Source of the DNA: Pratylenchus scribneri
Taxonomy: Eukaryota; Nematoda; Chromadorea; Rhabditida; Pratylenchidae
DNA length: 64,000 bases
NCBI GenBank assembly: GCA_030063045.1
Contig: JAQSEB010000072.1
Location: 124,001-188,000, forward strand
Direction of reading: 5' to 3'
Shown: positions 33,188-44,332 of the stretch, piece after piece
Layout: each line of letters starts with the position of its first letter
Position numbering within the stretch: the first letter of the stretch is position 1
Notes under the pieces: generated by a model
Told to the model about the DNA's origin: nothing
The model's input: only the letters and a program-made list of their open reading frames with translations
Database searches by the model: none
Program-made: the position numbers and the translations under genes

Positions 33188-33204
33188 GGGGGGGGGGGGG
33201 GGGG
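33188..33204 (+). repeat. Poly-G run (17 G)
   Basis: Seventeen G residues in intergenic DNA about 70 bp beyond the upstream ATG of the RGG-box frame. Confidence 0.75.
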
Positions 33205-33842
33205 AGATGTGTGAAGTGAATAAAAAGCTGGAAACGATTAATCAAATAAAAAAAAATGATTGCACTTGTTAAAAAAAAAATATTTAAGGTTAAATAATGA
33301 GGATTTTATCCTAAAAATATTATGTAATTATGTTTAGGTTTTTGATCGAATATAAAGCCATTAATTGTAAAGGAATTATAAAAGTGCCATTAATTAGGTA
33401 GGTTTTATAGCCAAAAAAAAACAAGTTTCTGATATGAAAAATTTTGATTTTCCAAGTTTTTTGAATTAAAAAATGACTAAAAATAAAGGAAAGATTCACG
33501 GCGTGGATTATTTAATTCATGCTTTGCCTTCCTCTTTTTGATTTACAAAAACGGACGGTTTTCATTTCCATTTGGTCTAAAAAAAAAGAATGGGTGGCGG
33601 CCAATCGATAATACATGACCAAATGGCTGTGGAGGAGGAGGAAGATGAAATAAGAATAAGACAATGTTTTTTGCTTGAGAGATGGGAAAAAATTTTTACA
33701 ACACTGCAGGACTGAGGCCCCTTTTTTGGTCAACAGCAGGATTAGGGTTAGGGTCAATAGGGGTTTCCGTGGATGATTCCTATCCCTGAGATTGACCAAA
33801 ATTATTATGATGATTAGATTACTGCTGATAAAATTAGAAAAC

Positions 33843-33986
33843 ACTAGCTCAGTCGAACGCCCTATCGGGCGTTCTTCTGAGCTAGGGAGTGTGACTGTTG
33901 TTATCTTCTTCGCCCCTTCGGGGCTCAGCTCGCTTCGCTCGCCCGTCGATTGTTTCCCTATATCATCTTCGCCCCTTCGGGGCTCA
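33843..33986. repeat. GC-rich hairpin cluster
   Basis: A near-perfect inverted repeat, CTAGCTCAG..GAACGCCC, TATC loop, GGGCGTTC..CTGAGCTAG (33844-33884), is followed by two CTTCGCCCCTTCGGGGCTCAG units (about 33908 and 33967), each able to fold with a TTCG loop, and by CTCGCTTCGCTCGCCCG. GC content is far above the surroundings. This could be a fold-back element head or a structured RNA segment. Confidence 0.7.
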
Positions 33987-34036
33987 GAGAATTAATTTTG
34001 AAGGATAAAAAGTAAAAAATGATAAAAAAATTATCT

Positions 34037-34109
34037 GCCACCAAAGGGAATCGAACTTTCATCCTTACCGCAAAACTCTATCACTCTACCGTCTGCGCTA
34101 AGCAACCCA
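34037..34109 (-). pseudogene. tRNA-like sequence, probably pseudogene or SINE head
   Basis: On the minus strand, GCTTAGCGCAGACGGTAGAG looks like a tRNA A box and GAAAGTTCGATTCCC like a B box, at normal spacing. The acceptor and T stems do not pair well, so a working tRNA is unlikely. Confidence 0.45.
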
Positions 34110-34214
34110 CTAAAGAAAGCAACAATCAACTTTACTCATAACATAGAGCAAAAATCGATAATTGGACTATTCCAACTTCTGTTGGACTATTCCACATCAA
34201 CTAAAATTTGCATA

Positions 34215-34640
34215 TTTCATGGCCAAAACCTAAATCAATTGCAAAATGATTATCATCTTCATATTCAGCACCCTCTATTACCCTACTTTTGACATTTCTT
34301 TCATCAAAATCCAAAATTCCAAAACTTGGCCATAACTTATGGCCTAGCTGCGCGAGACTTCAACCAAATGCTAAAAGAATATCACCATCATCTTTAGCAT
34401 GGTCGATTTACCCTATATTTCACTTCTCCATCTTCAAAATCCAACATCACCAAACTTGGCCATAACTTATGGCCTAGCTGCGCGAGACTTGATCCAAATG
34501 CAAAACCATTATCACCATCATCTTTAGCATGGTCGATTACCCTATATTTGACATTTTCATCATCAAAAACTATCATTACCAAACTTGGCCATAGCGCTAT
34601 GGCCAAGCTGAGCGAGACTTGGCCAAATCAAAAAACTAAC
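34215..34640. repeat. Tandem repeat, period about 130 bp, about 3 copies
   Basis: Units are marked by CTTGGCCATAACTTATGGCC followed by TAGCTGCGCGAGACTT at 34325, 34455 and (variant) 34584, each followed by a stretch with ATCACCATCATC and TTTAGCATGGTCGATT. The GGCCATAACTTATGGCC core is palindromic. Confidence 0.75.
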
Positions 34641-35140
34641 TATCTGGTCGTGATCAGCACCTCCGAAAACCCCTGAGTACAAAAATCAGCTCAATCCATC
34701 CACACAACTCCGAGAAAATAGGGGGACAAACATTCAAGATTACACTTCTAAAATTATATATAGGATTGCAGTTTTACGCAGCCGCGCAGCGCATTGATGT
34801 GTGAGATAAGGGGTATGATCGATATCGATAAGCGGAAATTTTAGAAAAAATATCTTCTTCCTGCATGAGGAATGATGGAAAGTGGAGGTTAAAGAAATTA
34901 TAGAAAAGAAAAGACATGAACAAAAAAAAATTAGAGAACAAAAATAAAGTCTAAACTCCAAATATCTAAATAAAAGTCTACAACGGTTGTTTAGTTAGCT
35001 TAGCTTGATCTTCCTTCGCTTTTTCATTTTTAACAAACCATATTCATTCATACATTTATGTTCTATTCAAAAACCTTGTTTTTAAGTTTTAGATTATTAG
35101 AATTAGCCAATCTAGATTAGCAGAAAACAACAACAACAAA

Positions 35141-38100
35141 ATGCGCAGTTTTGATTGCCTTGAACGGCCGCTTTCACAAATATTCTTCCGCTACGGCCAA
35201 TTCATTGCCAAACATCCACTTCCACTCATCTTCTTCCCGCTATTCATCACAATTTTTGCAATAAGCGGCTTCATCACACTCGACTCCATCACCGATGCAA
35301 TTTATTTGTTCACACCGGCAAATGCACAATCAAAAACGGAGAGGCAAATTATTCATGATTTATGGCCATTGGTCAATGGCAGCTACATTCCAGGACGAGC
35401 AGTCACACAATCTCGGGAAGTACAGGTTTCTATTTTGCATATTGAAAAATATATTGATGAGATGTCATGTGTTTATGTTGGCTTGGGTATATTCATCCAA
35501 TTGGTTGTTCTCGTTACTTGACAATAATTAAATAACAGTGAATCCGTTTTTGATAATATTAAGCTCAAAGCTAATAACCTTGATCTAAACCGGTAATTCT
35601 ATAGACCTTGAGTTTACTCTAAATTGAGAATCCTATAGACCTGGAGTTATAATCTAAACCGGTAATCCCAATAAACTTTAGTCTAAACCGGTAATCCTAA
35701 TAAACCTTGAGTTTATGCCTAAACAATCCAGTAAATCTTGAGTAAAGTCTAAAATTGATAATCCTATAGACCATGAGTTTAAGTCTAAATCGGTAATCCC
35801 CGTAAACCTTGAGTTTAAATCTAAACTGGTAATCCCAGTAAACCTTGAGTTAAGTCTAAAATTGGTAATCCCAGTAAACCTTGAGTTTAGGTCTAAACCG
35901 GTAATCCAATCTTAACTGGTAATCTCAAAAAAACCTTGAATTTAAGTCTAAACTAGTAATCCAAAAAATCATTGAGCTCATCGAGACGCGTCGATTGATG
36001 TAGATGTATGTATAATTTTTCTGGGTTTAAATCCAAAAAGGTATAAACTATTAAAAAAAAAAAAGCCAGAATATGGTTAAGGCAGTTTAATACCTTTAGT
36101 TGTGGCCAAACGCCGACAAACTATATATCAATATCAATCGACGCGTCTCGATGAGCTTTATCAAATGCGTATAAAATTTGGGGGTCTAGTATCCAGCACT
36201 AAAAAGTTATAATCAAAGAACCAATCTCTCGACAAAAAATGTAATCTCATTTATAAATCACAATAATTTTTCAAAATAAACCCATTAAGATCACGGTGAG
36301 CACCAAAGATCCGGATGCGAACATTCTGGCCGAGCCATATGCAACCGAAGCCGAAAAACTGGATAAACTGGTTCAGAATGTCACAATCGAATACCAAGGA
36401 CGCATTTACCGCTACCAAGACCTCTGCTTGCAATGGCACGACCAAGGCTGTCCGGGGAATAAACATGTGCGGGCCATTTCCGATTTGTACGAACATGGAA
36501 TCAACATCACCTACCCCGTTGTTCGACTTGGGAAAATGTAAGCAAAAGCAAAGGTTTTCATCAAATATTTTAAATTAAAAATGAGAAGGAAATATATTTG
36601 CATGTTAAATATGAATGAAAATCGCGTGGTTTATCAACCACTGGCGTAAAAATTGAAATTGTTAGGAACATTAAGATTGAATTTAGTCAATAGTCGCCAT
36701 TTATATAATTTTTGTCAATGTCAATCTTGGGAATCCCAATGTCATCATTATTTACCATGGATAGATGTCAGTGCCGTAGCAAGAAAAAATTAAAGGGGGG
36801 TGCTCGAGTGTAAATTTTTTTTCGCAAAGTCCTTGTTTGCCAATTTTTTGGCCGCGCAGCGAAAAATTTAGGCCAAAAATAGCCGCGCAGCGAAAAATTT
36901 AGGCCAAAAATAGCCGCGCAGCGAAAATTTTGTTACTAAAAAAGGGTTCCCCTTTTACTTTTTTTCCCATTCAGAGGGGTGCTCCGCACCCCCATAGATC
37001 TTTCGAGTGGGTGCTTCAGCACCGATTAGCACCCCCCTGGCTACGGCACTAGATAGATCTAACTAACAAAATGGCCTAATAGAGGCCCAGAGCCAGGATT
37101 TTGGTCTAGAGGGGGCCGGGCCCGATGAATGTCAAGGTATTAAATCGTTTAAACCTTATTTTGGTTTTGATTTAAACCGACAAACTATAAATCAATCGAT
37201 GCGTCTTGAAAAGCTCTATCGAATGGCTAAGGTTTACTGGGCTTAGAATCAAACACTGTCGGCAAAAACCGCGCCCGACATTTATTTGATAATTGATATA
37301 AGAATGAGAATTAGGTAAGATGGTTCTTTTCTTTGTAATAAGAAAAAAAGATTGATTCTCACTTTAAATCAATGTAGTCTAATGGTGAAGGAGTTTAGTT
37401 CCAAAAATGGTAATCGAAAGTTCAATTCCGGTCATTGTCCAGCGCATTCCAGCTCCATGAAGATCCCAAAAATTGGACTTTGTGGCGTTTCCAAAATGCG
37501 AAAATTGATTTTGGCATCATTCCACATGGATTTCCCTTATAAAATGGGATTTTCCTCACTAAAATGATGGCACAATTATTTTTTCAATAATTAAATAAAA
37601 TTTTGCCAAAAAACATTTTAATATTTTTTTTTAAATTTTAGTCAAGGCTACATTGGTGCCAGTTTGGGCGGAGTGGTCACCGGAAGTCCAAAAGGGGAAA
37701 ACAAAGTGCTGCTGGTTTCGGCCCGTTCCTGGCTGATGGTCTACCATTTGCAATTTTATCCACAAAATGTGTCATTTCTGTCCGGCCTTTGGGAGAAGGA
37801 ATTCCAGCGGAGAGTGCAGAATTATTCCAGTGAAAATGTCACAGTCACATGTTTTCATTCACAGGTTTCAAAACACAAAATATTATAAATATAATATGGA
37901 AATAATTTAAAATGATTGAATAATCCAGAATTAGTCGAAAGAAAATATATAAAATGTTTGCCGAAAACCATTCGATTTCGATCAAGCTCATGCTGCAACA
38001 ATTAGATTTAGCCTTGGGGTTTATATAAAGCTAAAGAATTTTTCAAAAACCAAATACGGATTTAAATGGTTTTATATAATCATTTTTGGCCAAGCCGTGA

Positions 38101-41100
38101 CAAAAACAATAAAATCGATCATATCAACTAGCTTTATCCAATGGTATACAGTTTATATAATCTAAAATTAAGCATTAAAAAATAAAAAAAAAACTTTCGG
38201 TAAAAGAACCCGATTTTTACTTCAAAAAATCCATCCAAACCCATTAATTTAATTTTTATTCCTTTTCTTTCAGACACTGGCCGAAGAGCTGAAACGAAAC
38301 GCCGAATCGCTGGTGCCCCGTTTTGTGCTTGCATTTTCCATTCTTTTGCTATTCTCCGTCCTCTGCAACATGTCCACATGCCGAAACAGTTGGTACATTG
38401 ATTGGGCCGTCTCAAAGCCGGTGTTGGCCATTTTGGGTGTCACAAATGCGGGAATGGGAATTGTGACGGCAATTGGCTATTTGAATTTGTGCTCTGTGCC
38501 ATACAATGACATAGTCGGTGTAATGCCTTTCCTAGTTGTTGGTGAGTTTGAGTTAGATGGGCAATTTTAATATAATTAATTTGATGGTTGGAGGAAAATT
38601 TTAAAAATTGATAATTTTAAATACTAAAATTTTTAGAATAAGATTTTCTAAATTTTATCCGTCAATCCAATTTCCAAAATACATCTTTTGAGTTTTGATT
38701 TTGAGACATGAAATTACATAGAACATGCACATAAATTAATTTTAATTATTTATTAAGAACAAAAAGCCTAAGATGAAATTTCGAATCCATTTTTTCCATT
38801 GTTAATTGCGATTTTTGATATTTTTCAATTCTAGTTCCTCAATCCCCGACTTAGATTTAAATTTATCTTCCCCGAGATCGGAGTTCTAACCATAGCCTAA
38901 ACCCTAAACAAAGCCATAATCAAAAAAAAACTTAATCATTTTTTCGTGGAATGTTAGGTTTGATTTAATTCACATAAATTCGTCCTTTTGTTTTATTCTT
39001 CCTCTTTTTTAAATCATTATCCATTAAATTCGAATTACTACCAGAAACCAGAATTCTACCGACTAATTTTTTTATTCAAAAATCCAAATCCAACTAAAAT
39101 TCAAAAATATATTTGTTAAAATTTTTTCCAAATTTGGTTTTGGTTCCATTCAGCATAATTTTTCTAAAAAAACCTATAAAATTCAATAAATTTATTTTAA
39201 TTTTATGTTTTCAGCCGTCGGTGTGGACAACATGTTTTTGATGATCGCCGCCATTCGACGCACAAATCGGGCCTCGCCCGTCGATCGGAGAATGGGCGAG
39301 GCAATGAGCGATGCGGCCATTTCCATGCTGATCACCGCTTTGACCGATGCACTCTCATTTGGTGTGGGCACAATCACCACAATTCCGGCCGTACAAATCT
39401 TCTGCATTTATACGGGTGCCGCAATTGCCGTCACATTTCTCTATCAGGTCAGTTTTAGATTAACAATATTTTTCAAAATAAAGTACACGGGCCTTGAAAA
39501 TAAAGTTTTTGGTATCAAAATAAAGATTTATCGTTTTAACCTAATAAAAAATTTTCCAGCAATCCTAAAGAATCTGAATTCCTAAATAAAAAATTTTAAA
39601 AAGCAAATTGCATCCATCCAGATTCTTTATGATTGCCAATACTTTGGATTTTGATTAAATTTGGTAGGCCTAAAATTCAAATATTGAAATTTTATTAAAC
39701 CAAAGATTAAATCCCTATTAATTGAAATTAAAATTATAAATACATTTAAATGGATGAAAATTAAGGTAAAAATTATTCTACTCTCAAACATTTGCAGATC
39801 ACATTTTTTGCCGGTCTCCTTGCCCTTTCTATCCAATGGGAATCCCGTGGCCTGCATTGCATTTGGCTGCGCCGAACTGTGCCCGAAGAATGTGCCCATG
39901 AGCAAACTTTGTTCACTCGTCTTTTCTGGCTTGGCTCCATCCCACATCCGGACCCCAAAAAATTGGAACACAATCTGCGTGACTCAAAACCAGCCAAATT
40001 CTTCCAAGACTGGTCAGAATACTTATTATTTTATTAATTTGAAAAATTTAATCATTTCATTATGAATATTATTGATTTATTTTTACACTTAATTTTTAAA
40101 AATAAAAATAATTTAATCACTAAAAATTCTTCATTTAAATCCCGAAAATTAAACCAATATTTAATAAAAATTGATAGAAATGTTAAGCAGTAATTTGAAC
40201 TTAGTTTTGTCTAAAATTTTTGCCAATCTTAGTAAGCTCATTGTCAACATTTACCATTGGGATAGGTCAAATTTGGTAAATATTGGAATTGCCTAACCAA
40301 AATAGGCCAAATATGCAAATTTAATTTAAAATATAGCCTAATCCACTTTTAGCATCAAAAATTATCATAGAAAAACTGGGAAATAAATTCATTTTCAAAA
40401 ATTTTCTTTTTATTAAAGGTATGCGCCCATTCTGATGCAACCCCTGATTCGTGGTTTGGCCGTCGTTTGGTTTGGTGTTTTCATGCTTTTCGCCGCCTAT
40501 GGGTGCACTCAATTGCGAGAAGGCCTGGAGCCCATCAATTTGCTTGTCTCCGACTCATATGCCATTCCGCATTACAAAACTCTGGAGAAATACTTTTGGC
40601 AATATGGAGCAACGGTTCAGGTGATTATTTACTGATTTTATTTTTTTACCGACTTATTTTCGGACTAAAATTTTGCCTATTTAAATTAAAAACAAACGAA
40701 TTAATATATTTTTTGAAGTTCAACTCAAAAGCAGAGAAAACTTTTTCTTACTAATTATTTTTTAAGGCTAATACAGTTTTATTTTATGAAATTTCCCAAA
40801 ATTATTAAGCCTTTAAACATCCCTAAAATAGTTTTTAATATAGAAACAAATTAATATTTAATTTGGAGTCAGAAGAATAAGCCTTTTTCTCTGGATAATT
40901 AAAAAGCATTTTCAAAAAACAGTCATTTTAAAGAACATTTCACTAATTCATTCTTAAGCAAAACTTTAAACTCCATTATTTTTTATTACAATAATTTAAT
41001 TAACTAAAATAGTCGAATAAATAAATGGGAAAAATATTTAAAAATTTAATTAAATTTGTGTCTATTTTATCTTTTTTTACAAGCTTTAAAACATAACCAT

Positions 41101-43017
41101 TATCCATGCACAGATTGTGGTTAACAATGCACCCTTCCTTGCGGATCCGGAAGAACGGAAACGAATCCATGCAATGGTGCACACATTTGCGAATACTCGG
41201 CACACAATAGGCGATGAATCAGTCCAATTTTGGCTGAATGAAATGGAAGCATATTACACAGAACAAGGCATTCAACTGGACAATAACACCACAGATCGAA
41301 TGTTCTATGGGCTGGCACAGGTACTTTTGATTCTTTTATTGATTTTTTCATTATGAAATTATTAATTTATTTTTTTAATATTTTTAAATTCATTTTTTGA
41401 TATTTTCGATTTTTTTTCCATTTTTCATAAAATCAATAAAACAAATTTTTCTCGGATTTTAATTTAATTTTAGTTTGTAAGTCTTTTGTTCAAAGACAAT
41501 TCAAAATTATAAATAAATTATAAATTTTCCAATTTTTTCAGCACTTTTTCTCCGCAAGACGCACTGATGTTTCGGCTGGTGCCGACGATGTCAAATGGGA
41601 ATGGCGACCGGACAAAGGATATCATCGTATTCGGGCATTTCGGTCAGCAATTTAGCACCTAAAAATATTCATAAAAATTAATTTTATTATTTTTACAGTT
41701 TCGTTGTTGGCCTACGCAACATTGTCACCTCGGTGGATCAACAAGATGCCACACAAGTGCTTCGGGAAGTCGCCGCTCGCTATCCACGCTACAATATCAC
41801 AACGTACGTATTAAATTAATTTATTTTGCCATTGAAACAATATAAATTAAAATTATTTACATTTTATAAAGAAATATTTTCTTGGTTTTTTAAAATTCAA
41901 CTGATTCGAAATTTTAGAAAAATTTTTAATTAATGGGAATAGAAAACAATCGATTTATTTGCCTAAGGAACTTTAGACAAAAAATAAAAAAATTAGTATT
42001 TTTTAGCTGGAAAAATTATGATGGATTTAAAAATATTAATTTGATTAAAAATTCTTTTTTACATTTTTTTAATTAATTATTTCCCCTCTTTCTAGGTTCA
42101 TGCCTTTGTGGCTATTCACCGATCAATACGCACTGGTTGTGCCGAACACAGTGCAGAATATTTTGATTGCAATGGCAGTTATGGTGTTCATCGCACTGTT
42201 GCTCATTCCTCAACCAATTTGTGCCCTTTGGGTGGCATTGGCCATTGCCAGCATTGACATTGGTGTGGTCGGCTTTATGACATTGTGGAACGTCAATTTG
42301 GTAGAAAAATTTAATAATTTTTATAGAAAAATTAGAAAATATTAATTTTATACAAAAAATTTTTATTCAAAAATTCTTTATTTTATCTGACATTTTACAA
42401 AAAAAAATTTCTAAAATAATTAAATATTTTATTTCTTATTTTGAAAAATTATTCCAATTAATTTTTTATTAATTTCCTCTTCTTTTCAAAAGGATGCCAT
42501 TTCGATGATCACCATCATAATGTCCATTGGCTTCTCCGTCGACTACTCCGCCCATATCACCTATGGCTATGTGTGTTCCACCCAACAAACTCCAAGGGAG
42601 AAGATTCGTGAAGCATTGGGCGCCCTTGGCTGGCCTCTGACCCAAGGTGCCATTTCCACAATTTTGGCCGTTATCGTGTTGGCTGATGTGCCCGCTTACA
42701 TGATCGTCACTTTCTTCAAGGCACGTTTTAATTTTAGGATTTTTCTAAAATTATTTTTTATTTCTCTAATGAAAATTAGTTAGGCTTTTATTGATTAAAT
42801 ATGCTTAATTAATATTAACTAATTCCAATGATGACATTCTAACCTTATTAGCTTAATAATAACAAAAATAACTATCATAAATTTAATCAAACTTTTAATT
42901 GCCCAATTCTATTTCTAGACTGTCTTCCTCTCAATTTCGCTGGGCCTTTTGCATGGATTGGTGTTCTTGCCGGTCACTTTGGCCCTGTTTGTTCGAGGCC
43001 GATGCAGCACAATTTGA
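35141..43017 (+). CDS. Patched-related (PTR) multi-pass membrane protein
   Basis: Thirteen exons join in phase: 35141-35425, 36290-36537, 37642-37864, 38274-38541, 39215-39447, 39798-40012, 40419-40620, 41114-41320, 41542-41642, 41699-41803, 42096-42300, 42493-42720, 42919-43017; 872 residues. The two-half Patched topology is visible: TM1 at about 28-48, a large extracellular loop, then a sterol-sensing block (VPRFVLAFSILLLFSVLC, VLAILGVTNAGMGIV, IVGVMPFLVVAVGVDNMF), a cytoplasmic loop, TM7 (VVWFGVFMLFAAYG), a second loop, and the last five membrane segments with CALWVALAIASIDIGVVGF, GFSVDYSAH and LGLLHGLVFLPV, hallmark PTR motifs. C. elegans PTR proteins act in moulting, apical matrix and lipid handling; the exact orthologue is not resolved. 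The last intron has a GC donor (42721), confirmed by frame and family alignment. Confidence 0.93.
35575..35965. repeat. Minisatellite, period about 45 bp, in PTR intron 1
   Basis: About nine degenerate units of GTCTAAACCGGTAATCC followed by AGTAAACCTTGAGTTTAA. It runs directly into the R1 element at 35970. Confidence 0.85.
35970..36205. mobile_element. R1 element with inverted arms
   Basis: GAGCTCATCGAGACGCGTCG (about 35975) is matched by its reverse complement CGACGCGTCTCGATGAGC near 36138, with further pairing inward (ATTGATATAG-like). This is the clearest inverted-repeat copy of the R1 family and suggests a fold-back element. Confidence 0.65.
36769..37052. mobile_element. hAT-like MITE (R5) with internal 31-bp tandem repeat
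   Basis: The ends CAGTGCCGTAGC..GGGGGGTGCT and AGCACCCCCCTGGCTACGGCACT are inverted repeats of about 25 bp. The flanks ATAGATGT (36761-36768) and ATAGATCT (37053-37060) look like an 8-bp target duplication with one change. The CAGTG-type end and 8-bp duplication fit hAT elements. Inside are three copies of GCCGCGCAGCGAAAAATTTA plus AGGCCAAAAATA. Confidence 0.75.
37125..37265. repeat. Dispersed repeat R1, partial copy
   Basis: TTTAAACCTTATTTTGG, CAATCGATGCGTCTTGA and GCTCTATCGAATGG identify it. PTR intron 2. Confidence 0.5.
37376..37446 (+). pseudogene. tRNA-like sequence in PTR intron 2
   Basis: CAATGTAGTCTAATGGTGAAG resembles a tRNA start with an A box, and AAGTTCAATTCCGGTCATTG a B box plus 3' acceptor arm; the ends CAATG/CATTG pair. 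A GTTCCAA loop would carry a TCC (Gly) anticodon, but the anticodon stem pairs poorly. It is probably a decayed tRNA or SINE head. Confidence 0.4.
37960..38185. repeat. Dispersed repeat R1, degenerate copy
   Basis: TTTAAATGGTTTTATA, TTTTTGGCCAAGCCGTGAC, AAATCGATCATATCAAC and AGCTTTATCCAATGG follow the R1 order. PTR intron 3. Confidence 0.45.
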
Positions 43018-44332
43018 CAAAATGATGAAAAAAATGGGGAACGCAATCAAAATTGACCATAAGCCCCGATGAATTTACTATACTAATTAATGACTTAATT
43101 TTACACATATTTATTTATTTATTCGTGCAATCTCACAAAATTGAATTGCCTTTCATAATAATTCCATCTTGCCTTTCAAATTCCCATATTGCCCAACTGA
43201 CTCTGCGATATTTAATTTATTATAATTTTTACAATTTTAATAAAATATTGAAAAGAATAAATTATTATTTTTTTGCAAATTCTAATTGGTTTTTTAAAAT
43301 GTTTTTTTTATTAAAATAAAAAATTAATCCACCAGACATATGATCGAATTTAACATTGGAAAAAGTGAAATTGAGGCCAAAATGGCATCTTAAACAGTGC
43401 GAGAGGAATATTATACATATACATACTCAGCCTACGGATACGGAAACGAACTAAGTAAATTTTCTAATGATTGAGTGACCTAGTCAAATCCTCTTTTGAA
43501 AATTTTTTGGATCCAATGGTAGAATTTCTAGAATTCGCACTCGAGAAGAATAAAAACTGGCAAATCAAATTAAAAATAAATTAATTTTTCATCTATTTTA
43601 TTAAAAAAAATTTATTCTCTCTTCTAATCATTCATCAATGCTTATCCTAATCCACAAAAATAAATTGGCACATATAAAGGTATTTTGAAAATTTTTGTAA
43701 TACCCCACCCCTTTTTCAAATTATCATCTGAAATATTTATTTTACGATTTCACATTTTAATTTTCCCAAATCACATCATTCAATTTCTATTTAATCATCC
43801 AATAAGAAAAATATATTTTTTTCTATTCCCAATTTTGGCCAAAACGATGAATCAAATATTTTTGTAGTCAAATAAATTCTACTCTTTCGAGGTAATCATT
43901 TAATGGACAAAAAAGAAAATTTTCATATGTTTTTCTCTCACTCTGATCATTTTCCTTTTTTCATTTCATTAATTTGGCCCATCCAAAAGCCAAAAAGTGA
44001 ATCAACATTTTTGTCCATTTAATTTTCCCCTCCCCCGCTCCATCATCGTTTCTTCAGTGTTCATCCCATCCTAATAATTTATTTTTACTCCCCGATTTGA
44101 CCAAATTATGAATCAAACATTACCCATTTTTGGCCAAAATTTTCCCTCTTCCCTCTGGCCTGCTGTCCCAAAAATATCGTCATTTCGTTAATTTAGCCCA
44201 CCCATAAGCCATCCTTCTTCTTTCCTTGATTTTAAACCAATTCATTCATTTTATTTTTCAATTTCCCCAGTTCCTTCCAAATAGCAGAAAATAATTTGTC
44301 TAAATTTTAATTTTATTTCTTCATCTCATCCG
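43018..44332. other. Intergenic region with degenerate pyrimidine-rich repeats
   Basis: Downstream of PTR. From about 43680 to 44280, blocks such as TTTTTGGCCAAAA with GATGAATCAAA(T) and ATTTGGCCCATCCAAAAGCC recur in diverged form, suggesting an old tandem repeat. No gene is seen. Confidence 0.4.

Larger units (their letters stand above)
33121..35140. other. Repeat-rich intergenic region
   Basis: No gene is supported in this 2 kb. It contains a 17-base poly-G run, a GC-rich set of hairpins, a tRNA-like sequence and three copies of a 130-bp tandem repeat, each listed separately. The last 150 bp should be the PTR promoter and leader. Confidence 0.5.

Noticed and set aside
34037..34109. Functional tRNA gene
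   Set aside because: A and B boxes are recognisable but acceptor and T stems fail to pair, so I kept it only as a tRNA-like pseudogene.
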